This document shows positions 1 to 10,732 of a DNA stretch of 64,000 nt, in pieces; positions within the stretch are counted from its first letter, which is position 1; the number at the start of each line of letters is the position of its first letter. Under the pieces are notes generated by a model. The model ran no database searches. It was not told the DNA's origin and saw nothing but the letters and a program-made list of their open reading frames with translations. The position numbers and the translations under genes are program-made. Origin of the DNA: Aporrectodea caliginosa (taxonomy: Eukaryota > Annelida > Clitellata > Crassiclitellata > Lumbricidae); the NCBI GenBank assembly GCA_020284085.1, contig JACEVL010000081.1:1-64000 (forward strand), read 5' to 3'.

Positions 1-234
1 GAGTGGTCTAAACCAGTTGACAGGGTTGATAATGCGGCGTATATTCATGATTTAGCTTACAATCAATACTCCGATACGGCTAATAGGAATGTAGCTGATA
101 GAGCGATGATTAATGCTTTGAATAATATTTCTAACCCAAGCTTACGAGAACGAATAGAGAGGAGTTTAGTTAAGCCTATATTATCAGCTAAATCGAGTTT
201 GGGATTAGGTTTAAAAAAGCTTGAAATGGACTGA
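1..234 (+). pseudogene. Parvovirus-type phospholipase A2-like domain fragment (Polinton-like element)
   Basis: The window opens inside a reading frame of 77 codons that ends at the TGA at 232-234. A VDxxAYIHDLAY segment (about residues 10-20) matches the catalytic His-Asp motif of PLA2-like domains known from parvoviral capsid N-termini and from genes in Polinton/Maverick-type elements. It is followed by a basic helix-rich tail. The frame overlaps the next one by about 20 bases in another frame, as expected of compact viral-type elements or of a decayed one. The 5' part lies outside the window. Domain call is from the motif and from the integrase next door; the exact element family is inference. 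Confidence 0.55.
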
Positions 235-1135
235 CCAACTAGCGGATGAATTGCATAAACCCGTAGTAAGGCATTTTAGAAAAAGGAAGGTGTACGTCGG
301 GGGTATAGACGACATTTGGACAGCTGATTTGATCGATATGCAAGCGTTCGCCAAAGATAACGATGGCGTGAAATATTTGTTAACGATTATAGATGTATTT
401 TCAAAGTATGGTTGGATCGTGCCACTGCATGATAAGAGCGGAAAATCTACGGCTAGTGGTTTCTTGAAAATATTAAAGAGTGGAAGAAAACCGGGTAAAG
501 TATGGGTAGATAAAGGAAAAGAATTTTATAATAAGGATGTAAAGAATTTGGTTGAGTTGTATTCCACTGAAAATGAGGAGAAATCCTGTGTTATTGAGAG
601 ATGGAATCGAACGATGAGGGATAAAATGTTTAAGTATTTTACAGCTAACTCAACTCGAAGATATATCGATGTATTAGGCGAAATGGTTAGTAATTATAAT
701 AACGTGAGACATACTTCTATTAAAATGACTCCTTCTAAAGCGAGCCTGAAAAATAATGAAAAGACTGTATGGATGAATTTATACGGTGATGAAATTTCTG
801 AACCTATTAAGCCTATGTTCTCGGTAGGTGATAAAGTTAGAATAACGAAGAAAAAGACTACATTTGAAAAAGGATACACGGTGAGATGGTCTGAAGAGGT
901 GTTTACCGTGTCTGGAGTTCAATACACTGATCCTCCAACCTATAAGATTAAAGATTATAACGAAGAAGAAATTCAGGGGTCATTTTACGAGCAAGAGCTA
1001 CAGAAGACGACTCAAGAAATATATAGGATTGAAAAAGTGATTAGAAAACACGGGAAGAAATCTTTGGTTAAATGGCTTGGTTATCCGGAGTCGTTCAATT
1101 CCTGGGTCGATAACGAAGACTTAACGATCGTGTGA
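215..1135 (+). pseudogene. Retroviral-type integrase with C-terminal chromodomain (Polinton/F54H12.3-like)
   Basis: The 921-base open frame has no ATG near its beginning: an in-frame TAA lies at 212-214 and the first Met is well inside. It shows an rve DDE core. Numbering from the codon at 221, the first Asp is in WTADLIDM (D36), the second in VDKGKEF (D97) and the Glu in VIERWNRT (E126). Known integrases have 35 residues between the second Asp and the Glu; here only 28 lie between them, so a short internal deletion probably inactivated it. A basic SH3-like part follows (about 200-255). A chromodomain lies at about 267-301 (YRIEKVIRK, VKWLGYP, NSWV). This architecture is typical of Polinton/adintovirus-like integrases and of the transposon-derived F54H12.3 family. 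Confidence 0.75.
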
Positions 1136-1149
1136 CGGCTCATCATCAA

Positions 1150-1360
1150 AACTGACGACTGATCGAAACTGTTGGGAACTTCCGCGACCTTTGACTCATC
1201 GATCGATACCGCGGGAATGTTCCTCTACGATTACGCCTATGACTCATACGTTCGATACCGCGAGAATTAACCTAACGATTACGTCGCGTGTCATTAGCGT
1301 AATCGATCTTTTCGAAACCTTGGGAATTTCCGATAGTTTCGATCGATGAGTCATAGCGAG
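1150..1360. repeat. Degenerate ~50-bp tandem repeats downstream of the integrase
   Basis: Segments resembling GACTCATCGATCGATACCG, CGGGAA and TTCCTCTACGATTACG recur three to four times with drift. They sit directly after the integrase stop and may be subterminal repeats of the same element. No terminal inverted repeat could be confirmed. Confidence 0.5.
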
Positions 1361-1759
1361 AACTTGGGTATTATAGAAATATGGTTTATTATTGGTTTAA
1401 TTTGTAAAATCTAACCTAAGTTATGGGAGAATCACAGATTTTTATGTAGCGCATTTGTAAATGGGCCAGAGGATTTACTTCTTATCTACTTATGTATACT
1501 AGGCATAGAGCATATAGATAAACAGAGTAATACATAAGGCTTTAGATTATGAGAATGGCAGCAGGTCGAAACTATTGCCGCTACCATAACGACTTCCAGG
1601 TGTTTGAGGGATGTCGTGGGAGGAAGACCGGTGATGTACAATGTGCCTACGATACGCGAACGACGAAGTACTGACAAACTGTCAACTTTTTATTTCCAAA
1701 AACACAATGCATATAACAATTAACAACAATTATAACTTGACTATTACATATCGGTGCAT

Positions 1760-3343
1760 TGGCTAGGGAACAGGGGAGACCCAAAAAGGGGCACAAGCCC
1801 CGCTTAAGTAGGGTCACCCTTTTTAACAATATTCATTTATGGCGGGTTAGTCAGTTGAAAGAAAAGTTCAACTCAAAAAATGTTCTTAGCTAAATAATAA
1901 CATTGCAATTTACTAAGAAGATCAATTTGTAGACAATTCGATGAAACAGTGTTAACTGAAGTATGGTTAATGCTTCAAGTAACTATTCCACAGCTTCTTA
2001 AATTCGGTGTATGTGGGTGCATTCCGAATAATCATCGGTACTGCATTCCAAATTTTTGGACCATTATTATGACATATAAACCACCAGAAGAAGACCTTAT
2101 GCAATGACCATGCATCTCTACTATCTTCGTAAAATAGTTTGAAAATGAATCAGGCAGCTGGTTACTGACAAATTTATACATGAAATTACCCAGTTGATAG
2201 CGATTTATGTTTTCAAAGTTCATAATATCATATTCCCGGTATCTGTATGCCGTGTGGGCATAAAATGGATCTCTTGCAATAATTCTAATAGCTCTTTTCT
2301 GCAGAAGCAGAAGACGTTTTAACCTAGTAGAATAGTTCGAGGCACAGACAATATTACCATAATCAAAATAGGGATTGATTAGTGTATTATATAAATTCCT
2401 ACGAATATGAACTGGAATAAGGTAAGATATTCTCGCTAGTATACCAAGGTTTCTGGAAATTTTGCGAACAATAACATTGATATGTTCAGTCCAAGTCAGA
2501 CATTCGTCAATACATACTCCAAGAAATTTAGCGGATCGGGTTTAGAACAGGGCAATTCTATCAATTGACATAAAACTGGGCAATTCCATCAATTGACAAC
2601 TTTGTCTGTACATTCGGGATTCGTTTCTTCGTAGAATGGAATAGTATAAAGCAGGATTTTTTTATATTGAGTGACAGGCGATTGGTCCTAAACCACTCAG
2701 CTAGAATGTTTAATTTAGTATTAATTATTTATACGAGTCTGGGTAAAGAATCATGTGAACAGAAAGCATTCGTATCATCAGCAAACAAAATAAGTTTAAA
2801 GCACAGCAGAAGCATTGGAAGATCATTAATATACAATAAAACAGTAGCGGACCGAGGTTTGAACCTTTCGGGACACCAGTTTTTTTTATAGGTTTCCTAG
2901 AAGATAGGGTCCCATTACATAGCATAGGAGCATAGGTATCAACATACCTATGCTCCAAATAGCTTTTAAACCATAAATGAGGTGTGCCCCTACTCCCGTA
3001 ATTTTCAAATTTATCGATTAGAATTTTATGGTCACCGCGTCCAATGCCTTTGCTAGATCACGGAATACACCAATTGAATATTTATTAATGTCTATTGCTT
3101 GAGAAGTTAGGTCTTGCATGTTAATTAGAGACATATCAGTGGAATGACCTGGACGGAAAACATGTTCAAGGGGATATAATACATGCATCTTATTTATGTA
3201 ATGATTTAATCTCTCACACATCGCCTTTTCTAAGACTTTACCAAAGTATGGCAATATAGATATTGGCCGATAATTAGATATTTCCTGTCTGTCACCTTGT
3301 TTGAAAATTTGTTCAACGTCTTGATAGGTAATTTATTCTCACC
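1760..3343 (-). pseudogene. Jockey/CR1-type LINE, decayed reverse transcriptase and 3' UTR
   Basis: The minus strand carries broken RT pieces in order. Fingers/palm lie at 3254-3018 (RLNHYINK, FRPGHSTDMSL, and a decayed catalytic segment reading FRDLAKALDAV). The GVPKGSNLGPLLF block lies near 2860. The C-terminal part lies at 2223-2032 (NINRYQLGNFMYKF). The 3' end at about 1830-1763 has the family's GC-rich signature (TTAAGCGGGG, then GGGTCTCC), also found near 7935, 35064 and 49928. Several frameshifts and stops make this dead. Its upstream portion is cut by the hAT MITE at 3344. Confidence 0.7.
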
Positions 3344-3892
3344 CAGTGTTATATTCGTTAACGGAAACGATAAGTCGAACTGAAAATAATCCATTCCGTT
3401 AACGATAAGTATAACGATAACTGAAAATATTCTAAGAACGAAAACTGAACGGAAACGGAAATAAATGATGCCGAACTGAATAAAAACTGTAACGATAATT
3501 AAAATCCGAACGGAAATTATACACATTTATGACTAAAAATAGAAATGAAGTAATTTACTTACTGACTTAAATACTGAAATTAAATACTGCACTTTGCAGT
3601 GAGTAGTTAGTACCCTGTACTAGTGTACTAGTGTAACTACGTTGATAGACCTTCAACTTCAAGTAACTACGTTGATTGAACTCGAAGTAAGATTATTTAA
3701 GAACTGTAACTGTAACTTGAACTAAAATTATTTGAGAACTGTAACTTGAACAACTGAAATTATTTAAGAACTCGAAGTTGAAGTTGCACTGAAATTATTT
3801 GAGAACTGAAACTGAACTGAAACTGAAATTACTCCCAGCCGAACTGAACTGAAACTGAAATAGAAATTATTTTGTGAAGTAAAATAACACTG
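3344..3892. mobile_element. hAT-type MITE (549 bp)
   Basis: The ends are CAGTGTTATATTC and GTAAAATAACACTG, imperfect inverted repeats beginning CAGTG. An exact 8-bp target duplication, TTCTCACC, flanks the element at 3336-3343 and 3893-3900, which is diagnostic of hAT insertions. The interior is simple GTTAACG, AACTGAA and AACTGTAACTTGAA repeats without coding capacity. It sits inside the LINE reverse transcriptase remnant. Confidence 0.85.
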
Positions 3893-3900
3893 TTCTCACC

Positions 3901-5946
3901 TTTGACCCGAAGAGCACTTCATTAACCTCACGCTTATAATCTAAATTGATTCAATTTTCGTTACCTCACCGATCATAACCTAATCATTGTTGATTGTGAA
4001 TATGTTTTGCAAAGCATCAGATTCTTTGGTTGCGTTAAAATTATGGGATTTAATTTTAAATAAATAAATTAATACCAGCATTTAAAAACCTGCATCATAA
4101 GGTATAAAATACGTATGGCTTGGGAAGACGATTCTCCAAGCTGAATAATTATTATTCGATGTAAAACAAGGAACTTTACGTACCATATCAAGAAAAACCA
4201 TGACACGTAACATATACCGTCAAACTCATCATCTCCAACTTTAACCTCCGATTTGCCTGCACGCATTCTTGAAATTACCTTCGACCTCCATTTGGAATAC
4301 TCAGATCCAGTGATATTTTCGTTAACGAAAACTAAAATTAGAAGTAAAAATAATGGATTTCGTTAACGAAAATTAGAAGTTAAAGTAGGAATTATTTTTG
4401 CTTCAAAAACAAAAAATAATTAGGAATTAAATTACAGATCACATATCCATCCTCTCCCGCGCTTGCTTCACATACATTGGTTACATTAATGCTTATTCAC
4501 TCAAAGCCTGCTAACTTCAATTACACATTCCTCAAATTAAATGATTCAAAATTAAGATTGCGTACACTTCAAAGACCTATCACTTACCTTTAGCTTCCTA
4601 CAACTGTCATAGCCCCGTGTACCTCCGCGATCCTTTCACCATCCAGCCACTTCGCTCTACTCGATCGAACTCCCATATCACTCTTTACCGTCGCTCGGTC
4701 ACTCCTCATCTCAATTTCTCCAAACCACCCATTTACCACACCGCACCTCGACACTGGAACGATCTTTCCTTCTGAATTCCGCAACTCTCAGAACCTTACC
4801 CACCGCCATGTGCCCCTGCCTGACGTCCCTCTTTCTATAATTCATCACGATTTCCATTTCAAGCTAAAGTCTAGAATTCCATTCTCTTCTCGGCTTTTCA
4901 ATATTTCTCGTTCCAGACCAAATCTGCCTTTGCAGCTCCTTCGTTGCATTCCCTCCCTGGTCTCTTAGCAACCGGACTAGGACTCCGTTTAGGCCCGTCG
5001 TCCCTCTTCTGGACAACCCCTCTGGTACAATGCAGCTTTCGTGAATATTCTGATGCCCTGCTTAGAATTAAATTTAGAGATTACGATTACGATACCACTA
5101 TTCGAATTTAAAAAACAATAACGACATGCAGAAATCTCAAGCGTGAGGTTAATTGCTCCCTAATTATTGTTCGCTAAAGATTGGTTCAGATTGAGGCTGG
5201 TTATTGTTGATCATGATTGTTGTCATTAAATATAAATTTTAAAATATTTTTACATAATTGTGTGGCAAACCACGGTTTACACGGAAAATTACAAATTTAA
5301 AAAAAGAGATAAACTCATGTCAGGTTGCGTAGAAATTGGCCGTTTGCTTTCTTACAAAACATTATAAGAAGAGTTAAAGGAAGGAAAATGCTGCAAACGG
5401 AATACATGACAGAGACAGCGATTGTTTTGCGTTAAAGTTTAACAGCACTGTTTCGCGTGTAATCGTAGCAAAACTAGGCATAGGATATAAGTAGACAGTG
5501 TGTAGGCCTATTTGTTTAGCTCTGAAATAGATGTGCATTAGACCTTCATACCTTATACTATTGTAAGTGCTTCCAGGTTTTATTCTCAGTCTAAATTCAG
5601 TAGAATTTGATTTATGAATTTAACGAAAGACGTCAACACAGCATATGGTCAGAACATTTCTGAGTTTTTATCTTGAATTTAGACGAATCAAACGTGTTCG
5701 CTCTTCTTTGTAGACTCTATTACCGAGTTTGTAAGCCATGCATAAAAGCTTTAATCTGTTGCTAGGTACTTGACAAAGTAAGATTTTGGATTTCTATGGA
5801 AGATACTTCAGAGCCAGTCGTCACAGGGGCCGACAACAAGTCAATGACGACTCGCCAGATGTCCCCTATTAACCAAAATAAAACCACAGAGGTTGAATTG
5901 GTGCATCATAATCGATTGTTTCTTATGACTTATAGTGTTTTAGATA
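3901..5946. other. Mostly featureless; truncated hAT-like end and an unrecognised coding-like patch
   Basis: At 4310-4400 a CAGTGATATTTTCGTTAACG end resembles the 5' end of the MITE at 3344, but no matching right end is visible, so it looks truncated. At 5040-4590 the minus strand has protein-like segments in shifting frames that I do not recognise. From 5050 to 5946 I see nothing I can support. Confidence 0.4.
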
Positions 5947-6185
5947 CGCAACAGTCTCGTGATTAGCGTGATGCACCGTCAACCCAGATGCCGAGGTTCA
6001 AATCCCGCCATTAAATTTTTAGCGACTTATCTGCTCGACGTGCGAACCCTAAGAAACTCAGCTATTATAAGAACAATGACGGCATACTGTCGGTGAGAAG
6101 AGCAGGCGGTGAGGGAGAGGACAAATCACCCGCTCTGATACGCTGAGACCCATAAAATGAAGTCGCTAACGCTTCAAACTACTGT
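5947..6185 (+). mobile_element. tRNA-derived SINE, family B
   Basis: The head has a box-A-like stretch (TGATTAGCGTGATG) and a B box (GGTTCAAATCCC). The body contains CTCAGCTATTATA, TACTGTCGGTGAGAAGA and GGAGAGGACAAATCACC. The end, ATGAAGTCGCTAACGCTTCA, can fold into a short hairpin. The same body and tail recur inverted at 55475-55722, which confirms a mobile family rather than a tRNA gene. Confidence 0.7.
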
Positions 6186-6309
6186 CTGCACCTCGACTTT
6201 TCTTCTACAACTCATGGTTACATAAATAGGCAGAAATTCATGCACAGAGTCTAGAATTATCTAATATACTAAAAATACAGTTTATTTTAAGCTGTGTGGA
6301 GTGACCGTT

Positions 6310-6425
6310 GAGACAGTACTACAACTGCCAAACAGTAGTGTCTTTATGGGGCTTTGGAACAGGCGCTGTAAGAAGTTGCCAGAAGACTTTCCTAGGTTTG
6401 TGGCCCAGCCGAGGCGGGGCTCAAA
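6310..6425 (+). repeat. Short dispersed repeat
   Basis: The stretch with AGTAGTGTCTTTATGG and GCCAGAAGACTTTCC is found again in reverse at 14930-15002. Its end, TTTGTGGCCCAGCCGAG, is found in reverse at 14106-14123. It is non-coding and the family is unknown. Confidence 0.5.
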
Positions 6426-6599
6426 CCATTGGCACAAAAAATTATTATGGGCAAAGTAATGAAAACGAAGATTATAGATTTTTTTAATTTCGTAGGGCTT
6501 TTTTTAAAGCGGAGGAGCTTACGAGACCAGAGGGTCTGCGACAGGTGTGGGATCAGTCCAGAAAACACAGTTTAAGGCCACGCTGATTCTGAGCGGTGA

Positions 6600-7330
6600 G
6601 TTGCTTTATAATCTCTGCGCGAGCTTTTTCGTTACCTTGTTTGATCAATTCTTTTTTGCCTCTTCATTAATAATAGGCCTCAGCTGTTACTAGATATTTG
6701 CGCCGGATCAAATCTTTCATTGCGCGATATTTCTCAATCTCTTCGAGAATTAGCTTGAACTAAGACAAAATGAAGAATTAAATTTACATAAATACAAATT
6801 CGATGATTTGGTTGGTCTCCTCGTCACTTATAGTATCGTCTTCAAGCTCTTTCACAACATGGCTGTGAATGGTGTTGAGCTTACTGCTAGCCAGCACGCT
6901 TATGGCCTCGTGTTTCTCCGCCTTTGCCGACCATCTACGTCTGATGGTGTCACTCGTGACATCGAGCAACTAGCCAGCACCGTAAACCCTCAAGAATTAA
7001 TCTTTGCACTAGCTTACCCCCCGCTTCCAGTAGGGCGTTTCCTCAGGCACCTGTTCCAAGTCCAAAAAGCGCCCAAATGGCGGAAGCACCGTCGACCAGA
7101 TTGAGAGCTCTGTGATACTTCTTATACAGGCAGTTGCCGTCTATCCATGCACCCGCGATCGAGCTCATCTATTTTCTGCAGGCGAAATGTCTGAGGTGTC
7201 GTCTCTCCTGTATTTGCGTATCGTCCGAAATTATCGGGGCCCATAGAATTGGATATGATGACATGGTTCCTGTATAATTCTTCTAATGGTAAGGTTATGT
7301 TTAACTCGACCACGGTGGTGGCCAGTGCAC
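6600..7330 (-). pseudogene. Decayed copy of a multicopy metazoan protein of unknown function
   Basis: Minus-strand pieces in shifting frames match a family I remember as uncharacterised multicopy proteins of invertebrates. Near 7100-7000 there is a small-residue-rich, membrane-hairpin-like stretch (SAIWALFGLGTG). At 6925-6784 comes the signature KAEKHEAI, ASSKLNTI, ISDEE, then a decayed EKYRAMKDLIRRKYL patch near 6740. Three or more frameshifts and stops are present. No catalytic motif or named domain is visible. The copy number and decay suggest it rides on a mobile element, but that is inference. Confidence 0.45.
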
Positions 7331-7770
7331 CTCTTTTTTAGCCTCGACTTGAAATCTCGTTTGGCTCTAATTATAAATTATCCTAGTCGATTCAACTGCA
7401 TGCTACAAATGTCAACTATCCACTGAATGAAGCGGATTGCCTTCCACAAAGCCTTCGACACTCTCCATAATCATTCTTTGTTGTAAAGGCTAAGAACCCT
7501 TGACATCAGATATCAATTATTTAATTGGCTAGCTAACTATGTTCAGTACCGAAAGCATATCAATAAATTTCAAGGAGAAGTCTCGTTGGCCGCATACATA
7601 GTTGTGACGCCGGGCCCCGGCGTCATTGAATTGAACTGCTGAATTGCAGAATATTCTACATTTTTGAACCGTCTCGACTATTTCAGCTTCTAGCTCAGTA
7701 TCTAGGAAGCGACAAAGCGACAAGTTTTGAACCCCGGCGGCCGGGGTTCAAAACCCAATTTTTAATTCAA
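7331..7770. other. No gene; perfect GC-rich hairpin
   Basis: At 7724-7737 and 7741-7754 the arms GTTTTGAACCCCGG and CCGGGGTTCAAAAC pair perfectly around a 3-base CGG loop. Another GC palindrome (CGCCGGGCCCCGGCG) lies near 7610. No coding signal was recognised. Confidence 0.6.
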
Positions 7771-8499
7771 TTTATTGTTCCCAATAACAACAACAACATC
7801 ACAACAGTGTAACAGCACATAGTACATGTCAAGCAGTTCAGAGAAAAAATAAATACAAAGTGGGTAAATTGTTTATAAAATTATAATAAACATGACATTG
7901 AACACGAAGGTAGTATGCACTAGTGGTTCACAGAATTTGTAGGGAGCAACAGGCGCCCAGAAGGGACTAATCCCGCTAGGAAGGCCTATTTAAGTAAGCA
8001 AGTAATAGATGACGGATTTTACATTTTAATCACGAATATGGGAACTTCAGTTATTATATCATTAATATAGTTCAGACTTATTTCTATCAGTGTATATTAG
8101 GATTATACATATAAAATACAACTTAACTAATTCTATAATACATGCTTCCTTGTCTCATGCTTGAATCGCATGAGACAAGGAAGGGCACGGATGCACTGTG
8201 ATAATTTATTCCACAACAGAGGGCCCTGATATTTTATGCATAATTTACGAGTGTTGGTTCTGGCAAAAAAGCATCTATAGTCATCATTACTTCTTGTACC
8301 AGTACGCAAGGTAGGACAGAAGTAGGAAATGAAGGAGGGAGGTAAGAGGTTGTTGTGATATTTATACATGAATTCACAAGTTTGCATAAATCTGATTTGA
8401 GTAATAGTTAACAGTTTAAGCTCAAGGAATAGTGATCGAGTATGTGAGTTGGTAAGATATTTAGTTATGATACTCATGGCTTTTTTCTGGATATGCGGA
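7771..8499 (-). pseudogene. Jockey/CR1-type LINE, 3' half of the reverse transcriptase and 3' UTR
   Basis: From 8497 to 8133 the minus strand codes the C-terminal RT region: KKAMSIITKYLTNSHTRSLF, RFMQTCEFMYKYH, FARTNTRKLCIKYQGPLLWN. The family's 3' UTR signature lies at about 7990-7935 (CTAGCGGGATTAGTCCCTTC). The upstream RT is at 9978-10310, so one LINE copy was split by the foldback element at 8500-9977. Confidence 0.75.
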
Positions 8500-8599
8500 C
8501 TGTTCATCAAAGGACGATTCATCAAGGGACTATTCATCATGGACGATTCATCAAGGGGTTGTTCATCAAAGGTCTTTAAATTTCATCAAAGGACTGTTC

Positions 8600-9040
8600 A
8601 TCGAGAGGGCTATTGGAATGATGAAAAGAACTCTTGCTTAAGTAGAAGCTGGATTTATGAAAGGAATTTTTGCTTAAATAGAAGCTGGATTGATTAAAAT
8701 AATTACTACTTAAATAGAAGATGGAATGATGAAAATTATTTTGCTTGTTAAATTGAAGCTGCATTTATGAGAAGAATTATTGTTTACCCTAGAATGTGGA
8801 ATAATGAAAGAATTCTTGCTTAAATAGAAGCTGGATTGATAAGAATAATTCTTGGTTAAACAGAAGCTGGATGGGTGAAAATAATTACTGCTTAAAAGAA
8901 GTTGGAATGACTAAAATAATTTTGCATAAATCGAAGCTGAATTGATTAAAAGAATTATTGTTTAAATAGATGTTAGAATGATAAAACAATTCTTGCTTAT
9001 ATCCAAGCTGGATTGATGAAAAGAAGTTTTTGCTTAAATA
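8600..9040. repeat. ~38-bp tandem array
   Basis: About eleven degenerate units of the form TAGAAGCTGGATTGATGAAA, then AGAATTATTGCTTAAA. Units differ by small indels. The same unit occurs in reverse orientation at 13565-13830, outside this element. There is no coding potential beyond spurious short frames. Confidence 0.75.
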
Positions 9041-9042
9041 AT

Positions 9043-9838
9043 GTTTAATTTTTAAATACATCATAGGGCATAAGTTAGTTATAAAAAATTATTTATGTTA
9101 TATTATTTAGATGATTAGTATAAGAAAAAAATTATAAAGTCCAATTTTAATCCGAAATTGCATTGTCCTTTCTAATGGTGCGTCAATTCAACGTTACGTT
9201 AGGGTAACAGCTGAAGCGCTGAACTGATGTTTTAAATTTTTTAGTTCATTAACTTACATATATCCATTGCTCCATATGGTTTTTATTAACTTACTAATGA
9301 ACTAAATAATTAAAAATAAATAAAACCCTCTGTCTTCAAATATTGCTTACAACTCCGTTACGAATGGGTTTCTGCCATCTGTGGAATAAATTGAAAACTC
9401 AATTTTTGGAACTGACATCTTCGATAGCAGGGAACATTTCTGCATTGATTTTACCAAAATACATGGTTTCTATAAATGAAACTGTATGGGTCAAAAATGA
9501 CCCATTCCGACGTTTTAGGTGGTAGAAAAGAGCCGACTTTCTAGTGTTAATACTAATTAATCACTAATTATAAATAGTGGCAGTATCTTGTAATGTGTAT
9601 TTAGTACGTAACGGAGTTGTAAATATTTTGGAATCAAAGTTGTATGTGTTTCACATAGTAAAAAAACTAAAATGAAAAATTAGGCCAAATCTGTCAAATT
9701 TAAGCTCTGCTCAATATTAAGTATGCTTCAGCACTGCTAGTAAAATATTTGTGTAAGAAATTTTTTAAATTTTGCATGACTATATTTTTCCCTAATTCTA
9801 TTTCTGAATTTGCCTCCGGTTGTGAAATATACCCATAT
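9043..9838. mobile_element. Truncated copy of the 45.1-kb TIR element
   Basis: This is an inverted, diverged copy of most of 45125-46205. Shared markers are AATGGGTTTCTGCCATCTGT, AATTAATCACTAATTATAAA, GTTTCACATAGT and the right terminus GTTGTGAAATATACCCATAT (9819-9838). The other terminus is missing at 9043, where the 38-bp array begins. An inverted pair TACAACTCCGTTACG / CGTAACGGAGTTGTA lies at 9348 and 9607. Confidence 0.65.
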
Positions 9839-9977
9839 ATGAAACGGCGAAACGATATGATATAATGCTTACAGAATAAAGAACGCTAAAACGATAAATG
9901 TTCTCATGATGAACCGTCCCTTGATGAAAAAGACTTTGATGAATAGTCCCTTGATGAATCGTCCTTTGATGAACAGT

Positions 9978-10310
9978 TCTATAACCTTTTTCTGCGCTAG
10001 TTTTAATTTATTTAAGTGGGTATTATGAGTAGAGGTCCAGATAATATTGCCATAAGTAAAGTAAGAATAGATAAGTGTGTAATATAGATTAGTCAATATG
10101 TGGGAAGGAAGTAAGTAGGAGATACTATTAAGTATGCCAATACTGTTTGTAATTTTTTTATTAATTTCTTCAATGTGCGTCTTCCATTTCAAAATTTCTT
10201 GCATCTTCCATTTCAGGTGGTGGTCAATGTGGACTCCAAGAAATTCAGAAGTGGCAACCTGGGGAATAATTGTGTCATCTATAATAATTATAACACTGGA
10301 CAACAAATTT
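9978..10310 (-). pseudogene. Jockey/CR1-type LINE reverse transcriptase, upstream piece
   Basis: From 10306 the minus strand reads IIIIDDTIIPQVATSEFLGV, then IDHHLKW, ILTNLYYTLIYSYFTYGNII and KLKLAQKKVI. This is the RT thumb region that continues at 8497. It contains a small duplication (KMQEILKWK). Upstream, at about 10310, it runs directly into an unrelated gene fragment. Confidence 0.75.
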
Positions 10311-10732
10311 TAACTTTTTTTTTTGCCTCCGAAATCTTTTTAGCTGTTTTATATAGAATTTGGCACGCTGAATCCAGTGGTGTTCTCAGAATTTTTTTAT
10401 CAGGTAAGGTTTTTGAGAAAAATGGTTCGCCAGATTTTAAAAGAAATGCAGAAATTTACTTTAATGCATACATTTTCAATGTACTTGTCATTTATTTTTG
10501 GACATTTTAAAACTGAACAACCGCTGATTTGCGTTTGTATTCAATGTCAGAAGCCTCTCTGATCAATGTCAAACAGTAATTAGACAGCATACTAGTGTTC
10601 CACACACCCTGGAGTCGTTTTTCCATTGTGGCAATGTCCTGATGAAATCGTTCGTCATGTTAATCGCTGACATCACGAAGATTTGCTGGGAAAAATCCAG
10701 ACGGGAATGAAATAAACGTATATCGCCTCCCT
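10311..10732 (-). pseudogene. Unknown multicopy metazoan protein, C-terminal part
   Basis: Frames on the minus strand give FFPANLRDVSD, HDERFHQDIATMEKRLQG, MLSNYCLTLIREASDIEYKRKSAVVQF and a decayed tail. This is the signature of a widespread, many-copy invertebrate protein family without a known function. It has at least one stop inside the signature. It is separated from its N-terminal part (11083-11451) by an inserted L2 end. Confidence 0.6.

Larger units (their letters stand above)
8500..9977. mobile_element. Foldback element with perfect 39-bp terminal inverted repeats, inserted in a LINE
   Basis: The left end starts ACTGTTCATCAAAGGACGA, and the right end is its exact reverse complement over at least 39 bases (8501-8539 against 9938-9976). 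The arms consist of TTCATCAAGGGAC-like 10- to 13-base modules and spread into imperfect copies (8540-8600, 9905-9937). The interior holds a 38-bp repeat array and a piece of another repeat (9043-9838). LINE reading frames lie on both sides. No convincing target duplication is visible. Confidence 0.7.

Noticed and set aside
4590..5040. Possible gene on the minus strand
   Set aside because: Protein-like stretches occur but in three different frames with stops, and I recognise no motif.
8600..9040. CRISPR-like array of ~38-bp repeats
   Set aside because: Units are contiguous and degenerate with no unique spacers, and the genome is animal.
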